Positions 27,343-36,157 of a stretch of 64,000 bases of DNA are shown piece after piece; the first letter of the stretch is position 1; each line of letters begins with the position of its first letter. This DNA is from Gracilibacillus massiliensis (lineage in GTDB: Bacteria; Bacillota; Bacilli; Bacillales; Amphibacillaceae): the NCBI RefSeq assembly GCF_001458115.1, contig NZ_CZRP01000013.1, positions 310,001 to 374,000 on the forward strand. Direction: 5' to 3'. Under the pieces are notes generated by a model that did no database searches, was not told where the DNA came from, and was given only the letters and a program-made list of their open reading frames with translations. Both the position numbers and the translations under genes were made by a program.

Positions 27343-27942
27343 ATGGAGCAATGGTTAATCCAAATTATGAATGAGTACGGCTACATAGGAATCATGTTTT
27401 TAATCGCTATTGAAAATATTTTTCCACCGATCCCTTCCGAAATTATCCTTACCTTTGGCGGCTTTGTTACGACAACTTCTTCTTTGCATATTGCAGGAGT
27501 CATTTTTGCTTCTACTGCTGGCTCTGTCTTAGGTGCGATCGTTCTATATATTATTGGATTACAGTTGGATGTAGCACGATTAGAGAAAATAATAGGTAAA
27601 TGGGGACATATCCTTCGAGTAAAAAAAGAGGATGTTCATAAAGCAGATAGGTGGTTTGCTAAATATGGCTACTGGACCATATTCTTTTGCCGATTTGTTT
27701 CTCTTATCAGAAGTTTAATCTCAATTCCTGCTGGCATGTCTCACATGAACATTGGTTTATTTTTATTATTTACTACCCTCGGCACACTCATATGGAACAC
27801 GGTATTAGTTTTTGTAGGAGCTACCCTAGGTGCCTCTTGGGAGAAAATCCTAAATTATCTTGAAGTATATTCAACTGTTATTTATCTAATATTGTTTGTT
27901 CTAGTAATTATCATCCTTCGTAAGCTAGTACGCAGAAAATAA
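27343..27942 (+). CDS. DedA family membrane protein
   Basis: A 199-residue polytopic protein of the SNARE-associated/DedA family. The conserved glycine- and proline-rich start ENIFPPIPSEIILTFGGF and the motif FCRFVSLIRSLISIPAGMSHM (split by Arg residues needed for function in this family) are present. About five to six hydrophobic helices. DedA proteins act as lipid scramblases, for example of undecaprenyl phosphate or phosphatidylethanolamine; the substrate here is not deducible. The ribosome site is AAAGGAG. Confidence 0.88.
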   Translation: MEQWLIQIMNEYGYIGIMFLIAIENIFPPIPSEIILTFGGFVTTTSSLHIAGVIFASTAGSVLGAIVLYIIGLQLDVARLEKIIGKWGHILRVKKEDVHKADRWFAKYGYWTIFFCRFVSLIRSLISIPAGMSHMNIGLFLLFTTLGTLIWNTVLVFVGATLGASWEKILNYLEVYSTVIYLILFVLVIIILRKLVRRK

Positions 27943-27959
27943 ATTCCATCTAAAAAATG

Positions 27960-28200
27960 AGTCGATGAACTGATATTTTCCACTTCTTCAAACAATAAAG
28001 ATTCAATACATATTGTTGCGCAACGTATGGAAACTGCGACTATTAAAAAATAGTAAAAAAAGCCAACATGAATACTCTTGCTTAAGTTGTCGAGTATATC
28101 AAAGCGAAGGCGTCAGCTTTCACTCCTGCGGAAAGGAAAGCGGGCAAGCCGTAGCGGTTGCAAAGCACATATAAAATCTCATAATTACCTCTTCAGCTAT
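27960..28200. repeat. Degenerate, internally deleted relative of element B
   Basis: Contains GCGAAGGCGTCAGCTTTCAC, TCCTGCGG, then directly AAAGGAAAGCGGGCAAGCCG and TAGCGG, the outer parts of a family B arm without its central hairpin. Near the ends GAAACTGCGAC and GTCGCAGTAT form an imperfect inverted pair. The rest of the 300-base gap between the DedA gene and the next gene holds nothing else. Confidence 0.55.
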
Positions 28201-28243
28201 GTCGCAGTATGATCCTAAAATGTGATACATACTTTTTCTTCGT

Positions 28244-28645
28244 TTATTTTGTTCGTGCTATTTTATAGCCATTATCAATTTTTTCAAATCCTACTTTCGG
28301 ATAATAATCCATCGCTTTTGGCGACGATAGTAAAATCAGCGCGACATTTTCATTTAATAAAAGCTGCACACGACGGATTAATTCTTTACCAATCCCTTGT
28401 TCTTGATAAGATTCGTCAACAGCTAAGTCTGATAAATAACAGCAATAACTAAAGTCGGTTAGACCTCTAGCAACACCAACAAGCCTCTCTTCGTCCCATG
28501 CAGTAACTAAAACGTTGGCATGATCCAACATTTGCTGCAATCGATCTAGGTCATCAAAAGGTCTTTTAATCCCTGATCTTTTAAATATTTCAGATAGGTC
28601 AATCGGTGTGATCGTAATATCATCTTTATACATAATATCGTTCAT
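28244..28645 (-). CDS. GNAT family N-acetyltransferase
   Basis: A 133-residue protein with the family core: strand CYLSDLAVDESYQEQGIGKE (acetyl-CoA loop QEQGIG) and C-terminal YYPKVGFEKIDNG. The ATG at 28645 is chosen for the GGAGTGG site 8 bases before; the frame is open further upstream into the yhaN end but without a ribosome site. It may be translated from the yhaON transcript. Substrate unknown. Confidence 0.8.
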   Translation of the reverse strand: MNDIMYKDDITITPIDLSEIFKRSGIKRPFDDLDRLQQMLDHANVLVTAWDEERLVGVARGLTDFSYCCYLSDLAVDESYQEQGIGKELIRRVQLLLNENVALILLSSPKAMDYYPKVGFEKIDNGYKIARTK

Positions 28646-28693
28646 TTTCGCCACTCCCTCTGCTTCTGTTTTTATCGCACCATACTTTTCCAT

Positions 28694-31546
28694 TTAATTT
28701 AATGTCAATTTGGCATTTTTTGTTTTTGCTGCAGTAAAGTAAAATACTTGATGTTGTTCACTGATTTCTTCTAATAATTCTAATACTTTTTCTTTTCGCT
28801 CCCCATCAAAATGAACAAAGCCATCATCGATCAAAAAAGGTAAAGCGAACCGATTTGCCATCACATGACTTAACGCAAATCGAAGCGCAATATATAATTG
28901 GTCTTTCGTTGCTTGTGATAGATCGATCACATCAAATTGAAAACCTTCTTTATTTTCCACGATAATTTTTGAATTGTCATTTATATAAATATTTGGATAG
29001 CCATCAACCGTTAACCATTTAAAATAATAACTCGCTTTCTCAAATACAATCGGCATGTATTTTTCTGAATAGTTTTTTTTTGCATTGATTAGCTTTGCGT
29101 GTGCTACTTTTTGAACCGCCCATTCCCCAGCTAATTTTTGGAGCTTCTCCTTCTTATATGATAATTGATGGGTTAATATCGATACATCTTCCTTTTTTTC
29201 TAATAGATCGACCGTTGCCTTTCGATCACTTAAATCCTTTTGAACCTTAGCCATCATTTGTTCTATTCTCTCTAGTTTTTCTTTTACTTCTCTCATCTGT
29301 AATTTCAAATTATTTTCATCTGCAAACTCACCATTCGCAAATGACTGAATTGTTTTTTCTTCAAATAAAACAGTTAAGCTATCGTAAAGCTGATTCTTTT
29401 TTAGTTCTGTTTCGACTAATTGATGATATTTTTCTCCTTTTTCGATAAACTGTTCTTGATTCTCCACCTTTGCATGTTGTAAAAGCTGATCGATCTCATC
29501 AAGGTAAGGTTGTTGCCTTTCCTTACATTCTTTGAGCTGATTTGTTAATTCTTGTAATCGCTCAACTAATCGCATTGATTCATCTCGTTTTTCTTTCTCC
29601 TGTTGTAATGTCTCAGTAAGATTTTGGTTTAAATTTACAGAAAGGATGGAACGTTCCTCTTCCCTATTTTTCTTGAGTTGTCGAGATCGATCCACTTCAT
29701 CTAGCAACTGTCTGGTACTTAATAATCTTTCTTTTTGAATCATTAATAATTGATATAACTTAGACCAGTAAGTTATGTTTGCATTTGTTAAGAAAGGGTA
29801 TTGAGACTGCTGATCTTGTATTTTGGCATGAATCTGAACTTGTTGCTCATCTATAAAAGTTGACCTTGCCTCTAATTTTATTTGCTCACTATGATAATGT
29901 TGGATATTCTTCTCGATTGAAGCGATCAGATCTTTTTGTTTTTGATGTTCCTCTATTTGTTTCTTTCTTTGCTGCCGCTCATCTAAAGTTAATTGAACAG
30001 AATTTACTTGATCTGGTTGAAGCCAGCTTTTAAATGTTTTGCCATAAACTCGTACTGCGAGACATTGTGTGATCGCAAGAAAAGCGATGATACCGCCCCA
30101 CACCCAGTCGGTAGTAAAAGCTAAAAGCAATGAGGACACAAGTCCGATTCCCATAACAATTAGTGATAACTTCCACTGTTGCTCATATTTTTTTTGCCAT
30201 TTTTGAAAATGTGTTTGTTGTTTTTCCTGTTCTACTGTAACATCAGCTTGTTCGATTTGTTTTTGATAGTTCTCTATAATCTCCGAATCGACTAACTTGT
30301 CTTCTGCCTGTTGTTTCTCGTTTTTTAAATCAGAGATATGGTTCAGATTCGATGTATGATCATTTTTAACATATTTGTTTTCTAATTCGATTTTTTCTGC
30401 CTGTTTTGCAAGTTCTGCCCAATGTTCCTCTAAATAAAATGGTAAGGATAGTTCTTCTAATTCATCAATCGTTACATTGATTTGCATGCTTTCAAGCTTT
30501 TCGTTTATTTCATTACGAATGGTTGCTAGTTGATTAGAAATGTTTTTTTCTTTTGAGGTGATCTGATTGATTTCTTCAGTTAGTTGCACTGCATGTTTTA
30601 ATTGTTGCCATTCTTCTTCTGTTAATAGAACTAACTCGGTTTGTTTCTGTTCAACTTCTTTTATATTTTTTTCAATGACATGTTGTTCACTTTGTAAAGG
30701 TAATAGTTTTTCTTTCCATTGATTCAGTCTGTCCAATCCATCCGTCGGAAAAGTAATTGTTTTGTTATGACGTTTTAGTTCATTTGAAGCGAAATAGAAG
30801 TCTTTGATAAGCTGATAATGGGTACTCTGCTTTTCTAATTGTTGGTAAGTTTCAGTTAATTCTTTTTTTTCGATTAGTCGATCTTGCAGTGTTGTCTTTA
30901 ATTGATTGATTTCTTCCACTTGATCACGGTATGTCGCTTCTTCTTGTTTTGCCTTTGCCAACTGTTGATTTAATTCTTTGAGTTCTTGAAAGAATTGATT
31001 GATCTCAGGTTTTTTACCATATGGTTTAAATAAATCTGCTAAGCTTTTGTCTAACTTTTTTTCTGCTTGGTATATACGATCAGATCCTGACATACCTATC
31101 GCAATTAATATATCATGTATTGCATGATTATCTAGTTGCTGAATCTGTTGAAGATCGATTGCGTCGAAGGTAAAAATAGCTTCATACTGTGCTCGATCCA
31201 TCCCTTTTAAATTTTCTTGTAACCAGTCTTCATCTTGCTTTTCTCCCTCAATAAATACGAGAGCCTTATTTTTATTTTTCCCATCGACTCTTTCAATCGT
31301 GACAGATTGTGAAGACAAATCTGAAACGATGATTCTTCCGCCTATTGCTGAACCTTGTTTGGGAATATAGCGTTTTAAATTTGCAGGTTTTTCACCAAAT
31401 AAAACATATAAAATAAATTGGCGTAATGTAGATTTTCCCGATTCATTATTCCCTGAAATTTCAATCATATCTGTCGAGCCTGAAAAATTAAATCGTTGAT
31501 CTTGCCACTTTCCAAAGCCATATATATGTATATTTTCAATACGCAT
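28694..31546 (-). CDS. yhaN: SbcC/Rad50-like ATPase YhaN
   Basis: A 950-residue protein with SMC-like layout. Walker A GNNESGKST is near residue 30, two very long Gln/Glu/Lys-rich coiled coils run from about 170 to 860, a short hydrophobic stretch in the centre (about 465-505) takes the place of the zinc hook, and the C-terminal Walker B is PFLIDDGFVHFD. It pairs with the nuclease YhaO. Such complexes process DNA ends; YhaN itself is little studied. ATG 31546 is chosen for AAAGGAGG 8 bases upstream, inside the last codons of yhaO, so translation is coupled. Confidence 0.9.
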   Translation of the reverse strand: MRIENIHIYGFGKWQDQRFNFSGSTDMIEISGNNESGKSTLRQFILYVLFGEKPANLKRYIPKQGSAIGGRIIVSDLSSQSVTIERVDGKNKNKALVFIEGEKQDEDWLQENLKGMDRAQYEAIFTFDAIDLQQIQQLDNHAIHDILIAIGMSGSDRIYQAEKKLDKSLADLFKPYGKKPEINQFFQELKELNQQLAKAKQEEATYRDQVEEINQLKTTLQDRLIEKKELTETYQQLEKQSTHYQLIKDFYFASNELKRHNKTITFPTDGLDRLNQWKEKLLPLQSEQHVIEKNIKEVEQKQTELVLLTEEEWQQLKHAVQLTEEINQITSKEKNISNQLATIRNEINEKLESMQINVTIDELEELSLPFYLEEHWAELAKQAEKIELENKYVKNDHTSNLNHISDLKNEKQQAEDKLVDSEIIENYQKQIEQADVTVEQEKQQTHFQKWQKKYEQQWKLSLIVMGIGLVSSLLLAFTTDWVWGGIIAFLAITQCLAVRVYGKTFKSWLQPDQVNSVQLTLDERQQRKKQIEEHQKQKDLIASIEKNIQHYHSEQIKLEARSTFIDEQQVQIHAKIQDQQSQYPFLTNANITYWSKLYQLLMIQKERLLSTRQLLDEVDRSRQLKKNREEERSILSVNLNQNLTETLQQEKEKRDESMRLVERLQELTNQLKECKERQQPYLDEIDQLLQHAKVENQEQFIEKGEKYHQLVETELKKNQLYDSLTVLFEEKTIQSFANGEFADENNLKLQMREVKEKLERIEQMMAKVQKDLSDRKATVDLLEKKEDVSILTHQLSYKKEKLQKLAGEWAVQKVAHAKLINAKKNYSEKYMPIVFEKASYYFKWLTVDGYPNIYINDNSKIIVENKEGFQFDVIDLSQATKDQLYIALRFALSHVMANRFALPFLIDDGFVHFDGERKEKVLELLEEISEQHQVFYFTAAKTKNAKLTLN

Positions 31547-31550
31547 TCTT

Positions 31551-32786
31551 CTATCCTCCTTTTTCATGTAATAATTGATCTAACAGTTGTTCTGCTTCCA
31601 TAATAGTAACTTCGATTTCTTCTTTCTCGAGCTTGTCTAGCCACTTACGTCCTTCAGGATGCTGCCAGAGTTCTGCCAACATTTTTACTAAATCTTCTTT
31701 TGTAGAAAAGGATTGAGCTAGTTCTTGTAAAAAACCGCCATCTTGTATCCACTCTGATCGTTGCTGCTTTTTCTGCCATTTGTAACCACTAATATAAGTC
31801 CACTCTTTTGTTTCAATTGATTGATTGATAATCTCGAGTATTTCATCAAATGAACCGTTGTTGATCCATTCTTGCACAGTAGTAGTTACCTGTTGGAGCT
31901 GCAGTTCGACTACATGCATTCCTGATGAAAATTCAGCTAACTTTTTTTCAATGTCTTCAAGTACTTGGTGAATATCTGTCCATGATTCAGTTGAAATCGT
32001 GCACTTTTCAAATCGAATAGAGTGAAGCTGATGGAAGTCAAGCTGTTGCTCTGTCTCTGTTAAAGTAACTAGGTAACAGCCCTTTTCTCCCGTTTCTTTC
32101 ATTGATCTCCCCTGGATATTTCCAGGATAAACGATACTCGGTTTTTTAGATAAAACTTCTCTTTTATGAATATGACCAAGTGCCCAATAATCAAATCCAG
32201 CCTGTTTGAGATCAGAAAGTTGAAAAGGTGCATAGGGTGTATGTTCTTCAGTTTTTACATTGCCAAAGGTACCATGCAATGTTGCGATATGATAAATCGA
32301 TTCTTCTGTTTTTTGGAATTGCAATGATTTATTTTCGATAACTGCTCGTTCTTCATAACTAAAGCCATAAATCTTGGCTATTTGCTCATTATTTTTTATG
32401 AATTCAAATGCTTCTACTTTTTCTTTTTCAAACACAAAGACATTATCGGGATAATTTCTTGGAAAGGTCTGACTGTTTATATAGTCATGGTTACCAAAGG
32501 AAATATATACGCTAATATCATGTTCGTTTAACTTTTCTAGTGTTTTTCTCAATGCAATATGTGCTCGCATGCTTTGTTCTTCTTGATCAAAAATGTCACC
32601 TACTAATAGGACAAAATCAACTTTTTCCTGAATAGCAAGGTTGGTCAGATTAGTTAGTGCTGTAAATGTGCTCTCTCGAATATCCGCTAATATATTGGAC
32701 GGTATATCACTTAATCCTTTAAAAGGACTATCCAAATGTAAATCCGCACAATGAAGAAAGGTTAATTGTTTTTTCAAAAGATTCAC
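31551..32786 (-). CDS. yhaO: SbcD/Mre11-like nuclease YhaO
   Basis: Metallophosphoesterase of 411 residues. The metal motifs are in order: FLHCADLHLDSPF, VGDIFD, GNHDY, HGTFGN and GHIHKRE, the Mre11/SbcD set. A C-terminal capping and helical region (about 270-411) probably binds YhaN. The start is GTG 32786 or TTG 32777. The gene is first in the yhaO-yhaN operon and divergent from a small membrane protein gene. A DNA repair role is inferred from the family. Confidence 0.9.
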   Translation of the reverse strand: MNLLKKQLTFLHCADLHLDSPFKGLSDIPSNILADIRESTFTALTNLTNLAIQEKVDFVLLVGDIFDQEEQSMRAHIALRKTLEKLNEHDISVYISFGNHDYINSQTFPRNYPDNVFVFEKEKVEAFEFIKNNEQIAKIYGFSYEERAVIENKSLQFQKTEESIYHIATLHGTFGNVKTEEHTPYAPFQLSDLKQAGFDYWALGHIHKREVLSKKPSIVYPGNIQGRSMKETGEKGCYLVTLTETEQQLDFHQLHSIRFEKCTISTESWTDIHQVLEDIEKKLAEFSSGMHVVELQLQQVTTTVQEWINNGSFDEILEIINQSIETKEWTYISGYKWQKKQQRSEWIQDGGFLQELAQSFSTKEDLVKMLAELWQHPEGRKWLDKLEKEEIEVTIMEAEQLLDQLLHEKGG

Positions 32787-32873
32787 CTACCTTTTCTATT
32801 ATTGTAGCAGAGCATAAATCAGAATGCACGTTCGATTGTTGTGTGATTGGCATATTGTGTTAATATATAGAAA

Positions 32874-33191
32874 ATGGAGGTGATGGGAATCGATATCTTT
32901 GTTTACATACGACCTATTTTTATCACCATGATCATACTTCTCTTATTATTATTTCTAGTAATTTTAATTCAGCATAAGTTACTTACAACCTTCTCAGTCC
33001 TTGCCTTCGCTATCTCGTTTATTATCCTTGCAAATGTTACTTTATATATGAGTGGGGAAATCGTTGATGAGCTCAACTTGCCTAGAGATCTAAATGACTT
33101 TTATTACGTAATAGCGATCGTAGTCCTATCTTTTATCAATGTCGTTGTATTTCAATATAAGAAAAGGAAAGAAGATAAAATATTTTATTGA
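32874..33191 (+). CDS. Small membrane protein of unknown function
   Basis: A 105-residue protein with three predicted transmembrane helices (about 9-33, 36-57, 78-95) and a basic tail YKKRKEDK. Candidate starts are ATG 32874 and ATG 32883; the strong GGAGG lies between them, so the true start is uncertain. Divergent from yhaO. I do not recognise the family. Confidence 0.6.
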   Translation: MEVMGIDIFVYIRPIFITMIILLLLLFLVILIQHKLLTTFSVLAFAISFIILANVTLYMSGEIVDELNLPRDLNDFYYVIAIVVLSFINVVVFQYKKRKEDKIFY

Positions 33192-33205
33192 AGGAGCTAC
33201 AGAAA

Positions 33206-33726
33206 ATGCAAAAAGTAAAATTAGTAGAACCAGCTAAAGAATTACATGATGCTTATCTTGATTTTACAAAGAGTGGATACATAGTGGGGAAGTTAGAATT
33301 CCTTGGGTGATCGACAAATATCCATATGATATTGAAAAAATGTTAACTTTTTTTGATGAACATAAAAACGGGATGCATTTACCTGAAGGCTGGGTTCCAG
33401 ATTCCACTTACTGGTTGATAAATGAACAAGAACAAGTCTTAGGTGTCGTTAATATTCGTCACCAGCTCACTGATTATTTAATGAATATCGGTGGACATAT
33501 CGGCTATGGTATACGTCCTAGTCAGCGACAGAAGGGCTATGCTACTCAGTTACTGAGGTTATCAATCGAAGAGGCGCGCAAATTAGGCATTAAGAAAATA
33601 TTAGTAACTTGCGATCAAAACAACATCGCTTCATGGAAAGCTATTTTAAAAAATAACGGCGTGGAGGATAAGGATTTTATAGAGGAAAACGGAAATGTCG
33701 TCAAACGTTTTTGGATTGAGGGGTAG
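33206..33726 (+). pseudogene. Frameshifted GNAT acetyltransferase
   Basis: The reading frame starts at ATG 33206 after AAGGAG with MQKVKLVEPAKELHDAYLDF, a typical start for this GNAT subgroup, then runs to a stop after 34 codons. The rest (SGEVRIPWVIDKYPYDIEKM onward, with the acetyl-CoA loop RPSQRQKGYATQLL) continues in another frame to 33726. Restoring one G near 33271 (AAGAGTGG to AAGGAGTGG) joins them as TKEWIHSGEVRIPW. It is either a true single-base deletion or a sequencing error. Spacing to neighbours is otherwise normal. Confidence 0.8.
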
Positions 33727-33769
33727 CAAACGCTGTGAATAAACCAAATATAGAAGAAGGTGAAATGTA

Positions 33770-34717
33770 TTGAACCTTTCCATTCCCCATAAATCTTTTT
33801 ATTTACAACAGCTTGAAGCAACGATCCAACGGTTATCTCACCATGATTGTGTGCAACTTGAAAAATCCTTTGGTCGCGAAATAGCAGGATATACTGGCGA
33901 AAAGAACTTGCCCTATTATTTAGATTCACTGCCATCAGTAAGTCGACTATTCGGAATACGCCTTCCCTTTCAGCATCACTTTTTTCAAATTGACGGTTTA
34001 GTTGTTTTTCCAAAAAAGATATTTATCTGTGAAGTCAAACATTTAAAGGGAAAAATCACGCTGAATCAATCAAATCAGCTTATTCAGGAAACAGAAAACG
34101 AACAAATACAGGTATATGATAATCCATTAATTCAAGCACAGTATCAAAAAGATAAACTTGAATCCTTCCTCTCTTCAAGTGGTTTCCAATCACCTTCGAT
34201 TCATCCTGTCATTGTTTTTACTCACCCTGGTGCCAATCTTAACTTCCAACAGCCAGACATTATCCCTATTCAACAATTACCTATTAGAATGAAAGAGATT
34301 TTATTGGATAGTAAAGCAACTCCATTTTCTACCTCTCAGTTGAAGAAACTCACTTCCTTTCTCTCGAAAAATCATCAAGAAAGACAAACAGATATATTAG
34401 CAAAATTTAAGATCTCTCCCAAAACAATTAAGCGTGGTGTTTTTTGTTCCAAATGTGTCCAAGTAAAAGTAACAAGAATCTATGGCACTTGGTATTGTCC
34501 TAAATGCGGAACTAAAGACAAAAACATGCATGTCAAAGCATTGAAGGATTGGGCATTGATTTTTGGACCAACCATTACGAATAAGCAAGCACGCTATTTT
34601 TTGGATATTGAATCGATTGATTTAGCAAAAAGACTCTTAAATCAAAGGCACTTTCCTTCTAAAGGTACTTATCGAAATAGAAAACACGATCTGTCCCTTT
34701 TACTAAATAAATGTTAG
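33770..34717 (+). CDS. NERD domain protein with C-terminal zinc ribbon
   Basis: A 315-residue protein. A NERD (nuclease-related) domain covers about 35-165; the expected catalytic pattern is seen as FQIDGLVVFPKKIFICEVKH (Asp and Glu-x-Lys), like restriction-endonuclease-type nucleases. A zinc ribbon with CSKC and CPKC follows (about 224-245) and then a short basic helix-rich tail. Start is TTG. NERD proteins are common in Bacillaceae, mostly uncharacterised; DNA or RNA cleavage is inferred from the fold. Confidence 0.82.
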   Translation: MNLSIPHKSFYLQQLEATIQRLSHHDCVQLEKSFGREIAGYTGEKNLPYYLDSLPSVSRLFGIRLPFQHHFFQIDGLVVFPKKIFICEVKHLKGKITLNQSNQLIQETENEQIQVYDNPLIQAQYQKDKLESFLSSSGFQSPSIHPVIVFTHPGANLNFQQPDIIPIQQLPIRMKEILLDSKATPFSTSQLKKLTSFLSKNHQERQTDILAKFKISPKTIKRGVFCSKCVQVKVTRIYGTWYCPKCGTKDKNMHVKALKDWALIFGPTITNKQARYFLDIESIDLAKRLLNQRHFPSKGTYRNRKHDLSLLLNKC

Positions 34718-34744
34718 TGAAATGTATAAATATGTTGCTAGCAC

Positions 34745-34828
34745 TTTCATGTATTACTGGCAACTCTCGTGTTTTACTGGCAACTTCGTACACTTTACTG
34801 GCAACTCTCGCGTTTTACTGGCAACTCT
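34745..34828. repeat. 20-bp tandem repeat, locus 1
   Basis: Four imperfect units of TTTACTGGCAACTCTCGCG type. The same core TTTACTGGCAACT recurs in the array at 57.3 kb. Located between convergent genes, before a terminator. Not coding. Confidence 0.8.
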
Positions 34829-34840
34829 GCTCACACCATG

Positions 34841-34876
34841 AAAAAAGCTATTTCGTCACAAGGACGAAATAGCTTC
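34841..34876 (-). terminator. Terminator of yhaQ-yhaP
   Basis: Perfect stem AGCTATTTCGTC/GACGAAATAGCT with an ACAAG loop, A-run on the plus side giving a T-run on minus. Confidence 0.88.
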
Positions 34877-34885
34877 TTCTTTCAA

Positions 34886-36157
34886 TTATTCTTTTTTCGA
34901 TAGTTGGAGTGCTTTTTTGAAATCTTTTAGTGATGTGGATGTACCGTACATCAACACGCCTCCACGATAGACTCTTGCACCGATTACAGCTAACAATGCA
35001 ATCGTTACGATCAAAATCCCAATACTTAAACCAATTTCCCAGAATGGAATTTCTAATAAACCAACCCTTAAGAACATGGCAAGTGGTGAGAAAAATGGAA
35101 TATAGGAAGAAACTACAACAATTGTTGAATCTGGCATATTTAGTCCATACATTGTAATCATAAATGCTGCAACAATCAGTAATGTTACTGGCATCATTAA
35201 CTGTTGAACATCCTCTGTCCTGCTAACTAATGATCCTAACATCGCAGCTAATGTAGCATATAAGAAATACCCTAACAAGAAAAAGACGATCGCATAGATA
35301 AACGTAGATGTACTAATATCGGAAAGTCCAAAAAAGTCGAAAAATCCGCCAACTAATTCATCTTGCTTCTGCGTAATCACAAGATAACCTACTCCTAAAA
35401 ATGCAATGATCTGTGTTAAACCTACTAGGCCAATACCGGTAATTTTAGCAAACATCTGGCTAACTGGAGAAGAACTTGAAATCAATATTTCCATTACTCT
35501 AGATGTTTTTTCGTTAGCGATATCCATTGCGATCATATTACCATACGCAATTACGGTGAAATATAATAGAAATAAGATAACGTATACTAACCCTCTAGCT
35601 CCGCTTAATTCTTCTTCTGATTTCACATTGGAAGCTTCACCGTCTCCAGTAGCAATCAATTCGCTTTCAAAAGTCATTGGTTCATAAATGCCGGTAATAA
35701 TAGCCGGATCTATTTCAGACTGATTTGTGGCCATTTCCACTTTTATTTGTTGTAATTCGTTTTGAAGTCTCATTTCCACCGATTGATTCGAATAATCTTT
35801 ACTATGATAAACAGCAGATGGTAAACCTTCAGCAGATTCAGTAATTTCGATTGCTGCTACATACTGTTCCTCTGTTACCGCTTCTTTTGCCTCTTCAATC
35901 GATGCCTCAAAATGCTCAATTTCAAAATTAGCCTCATTTGCAGCTAGTCTAGATTCTAATTGTTGATATAAATCTTCATTTTCGGTTATGACTGCAACTT
36001 GATCTACTTCACCTTCTGAATCAAACATATCGAGAATCGATTGGATATTGGCCATTAATACGATAAATAAGAGAAAGATAGCAGTAGTAATAATGAAGGA
36101 TTTCGATTTTATTTTAGACATATACGTATGGGAAAATACAATCCAAAACTTATTCAT
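34886..36157 (-). CDS. yhaP: ABC exporter permease (YhaP/NatB-like)
   Basis: A 423-residue membrane subunit of the ABC-2 class. One helix near the N-terminus (about 20-40), a large external domain (about 45-170) and five or six helices in the C-terminal half with the family signature ANEKTSRVMEILISSSSP. The ATG at 36157 overlaps the ATPase stop by 8 bases; an in-frame start 21 bases upstream is less likely. NatAB-type systems export sodium or other toxic substrates; that substrate is only inferred. Length agrees with B. subtilis YhaP (419). Confidence 0.88.
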   Translation of the reverse strand: MNKFWIVFSHTYMSKIKSKSFIITTAIFLLFIVLMANIQSILDMFDSEGEVDQVAVITENEDLYQQLESRLAANEANFEIEHFEASIEEAKEAVTEEQYVAAIEITESAEGLPSAVYHSKDYSNQSVEMRLQNELQQIKVEMATNQSEIDPAIITGIYEPMTFESELIATGDGEASNVKSEEELSGARGLVYVILFLLYFTVIAYGNMIAMDIANEKTSRVMEILISSSSPVSQMFAKITGIGLVGLTQIIAFLGVGYLVITQKQDELVGGFFDFFGLSDISTSTFIYAIVFFLLGYFLYATLAAMLGSLVSRTEDVQQLMMPVTLLIVAAFMITMYGLNMPDSTIVVVSSYIPFFSPLAMFLRVGLLEIPFWEIGLSIGILIVTIALLAVIGARVYRGGVLMYGTSTSLKDFKKALQLSKKE

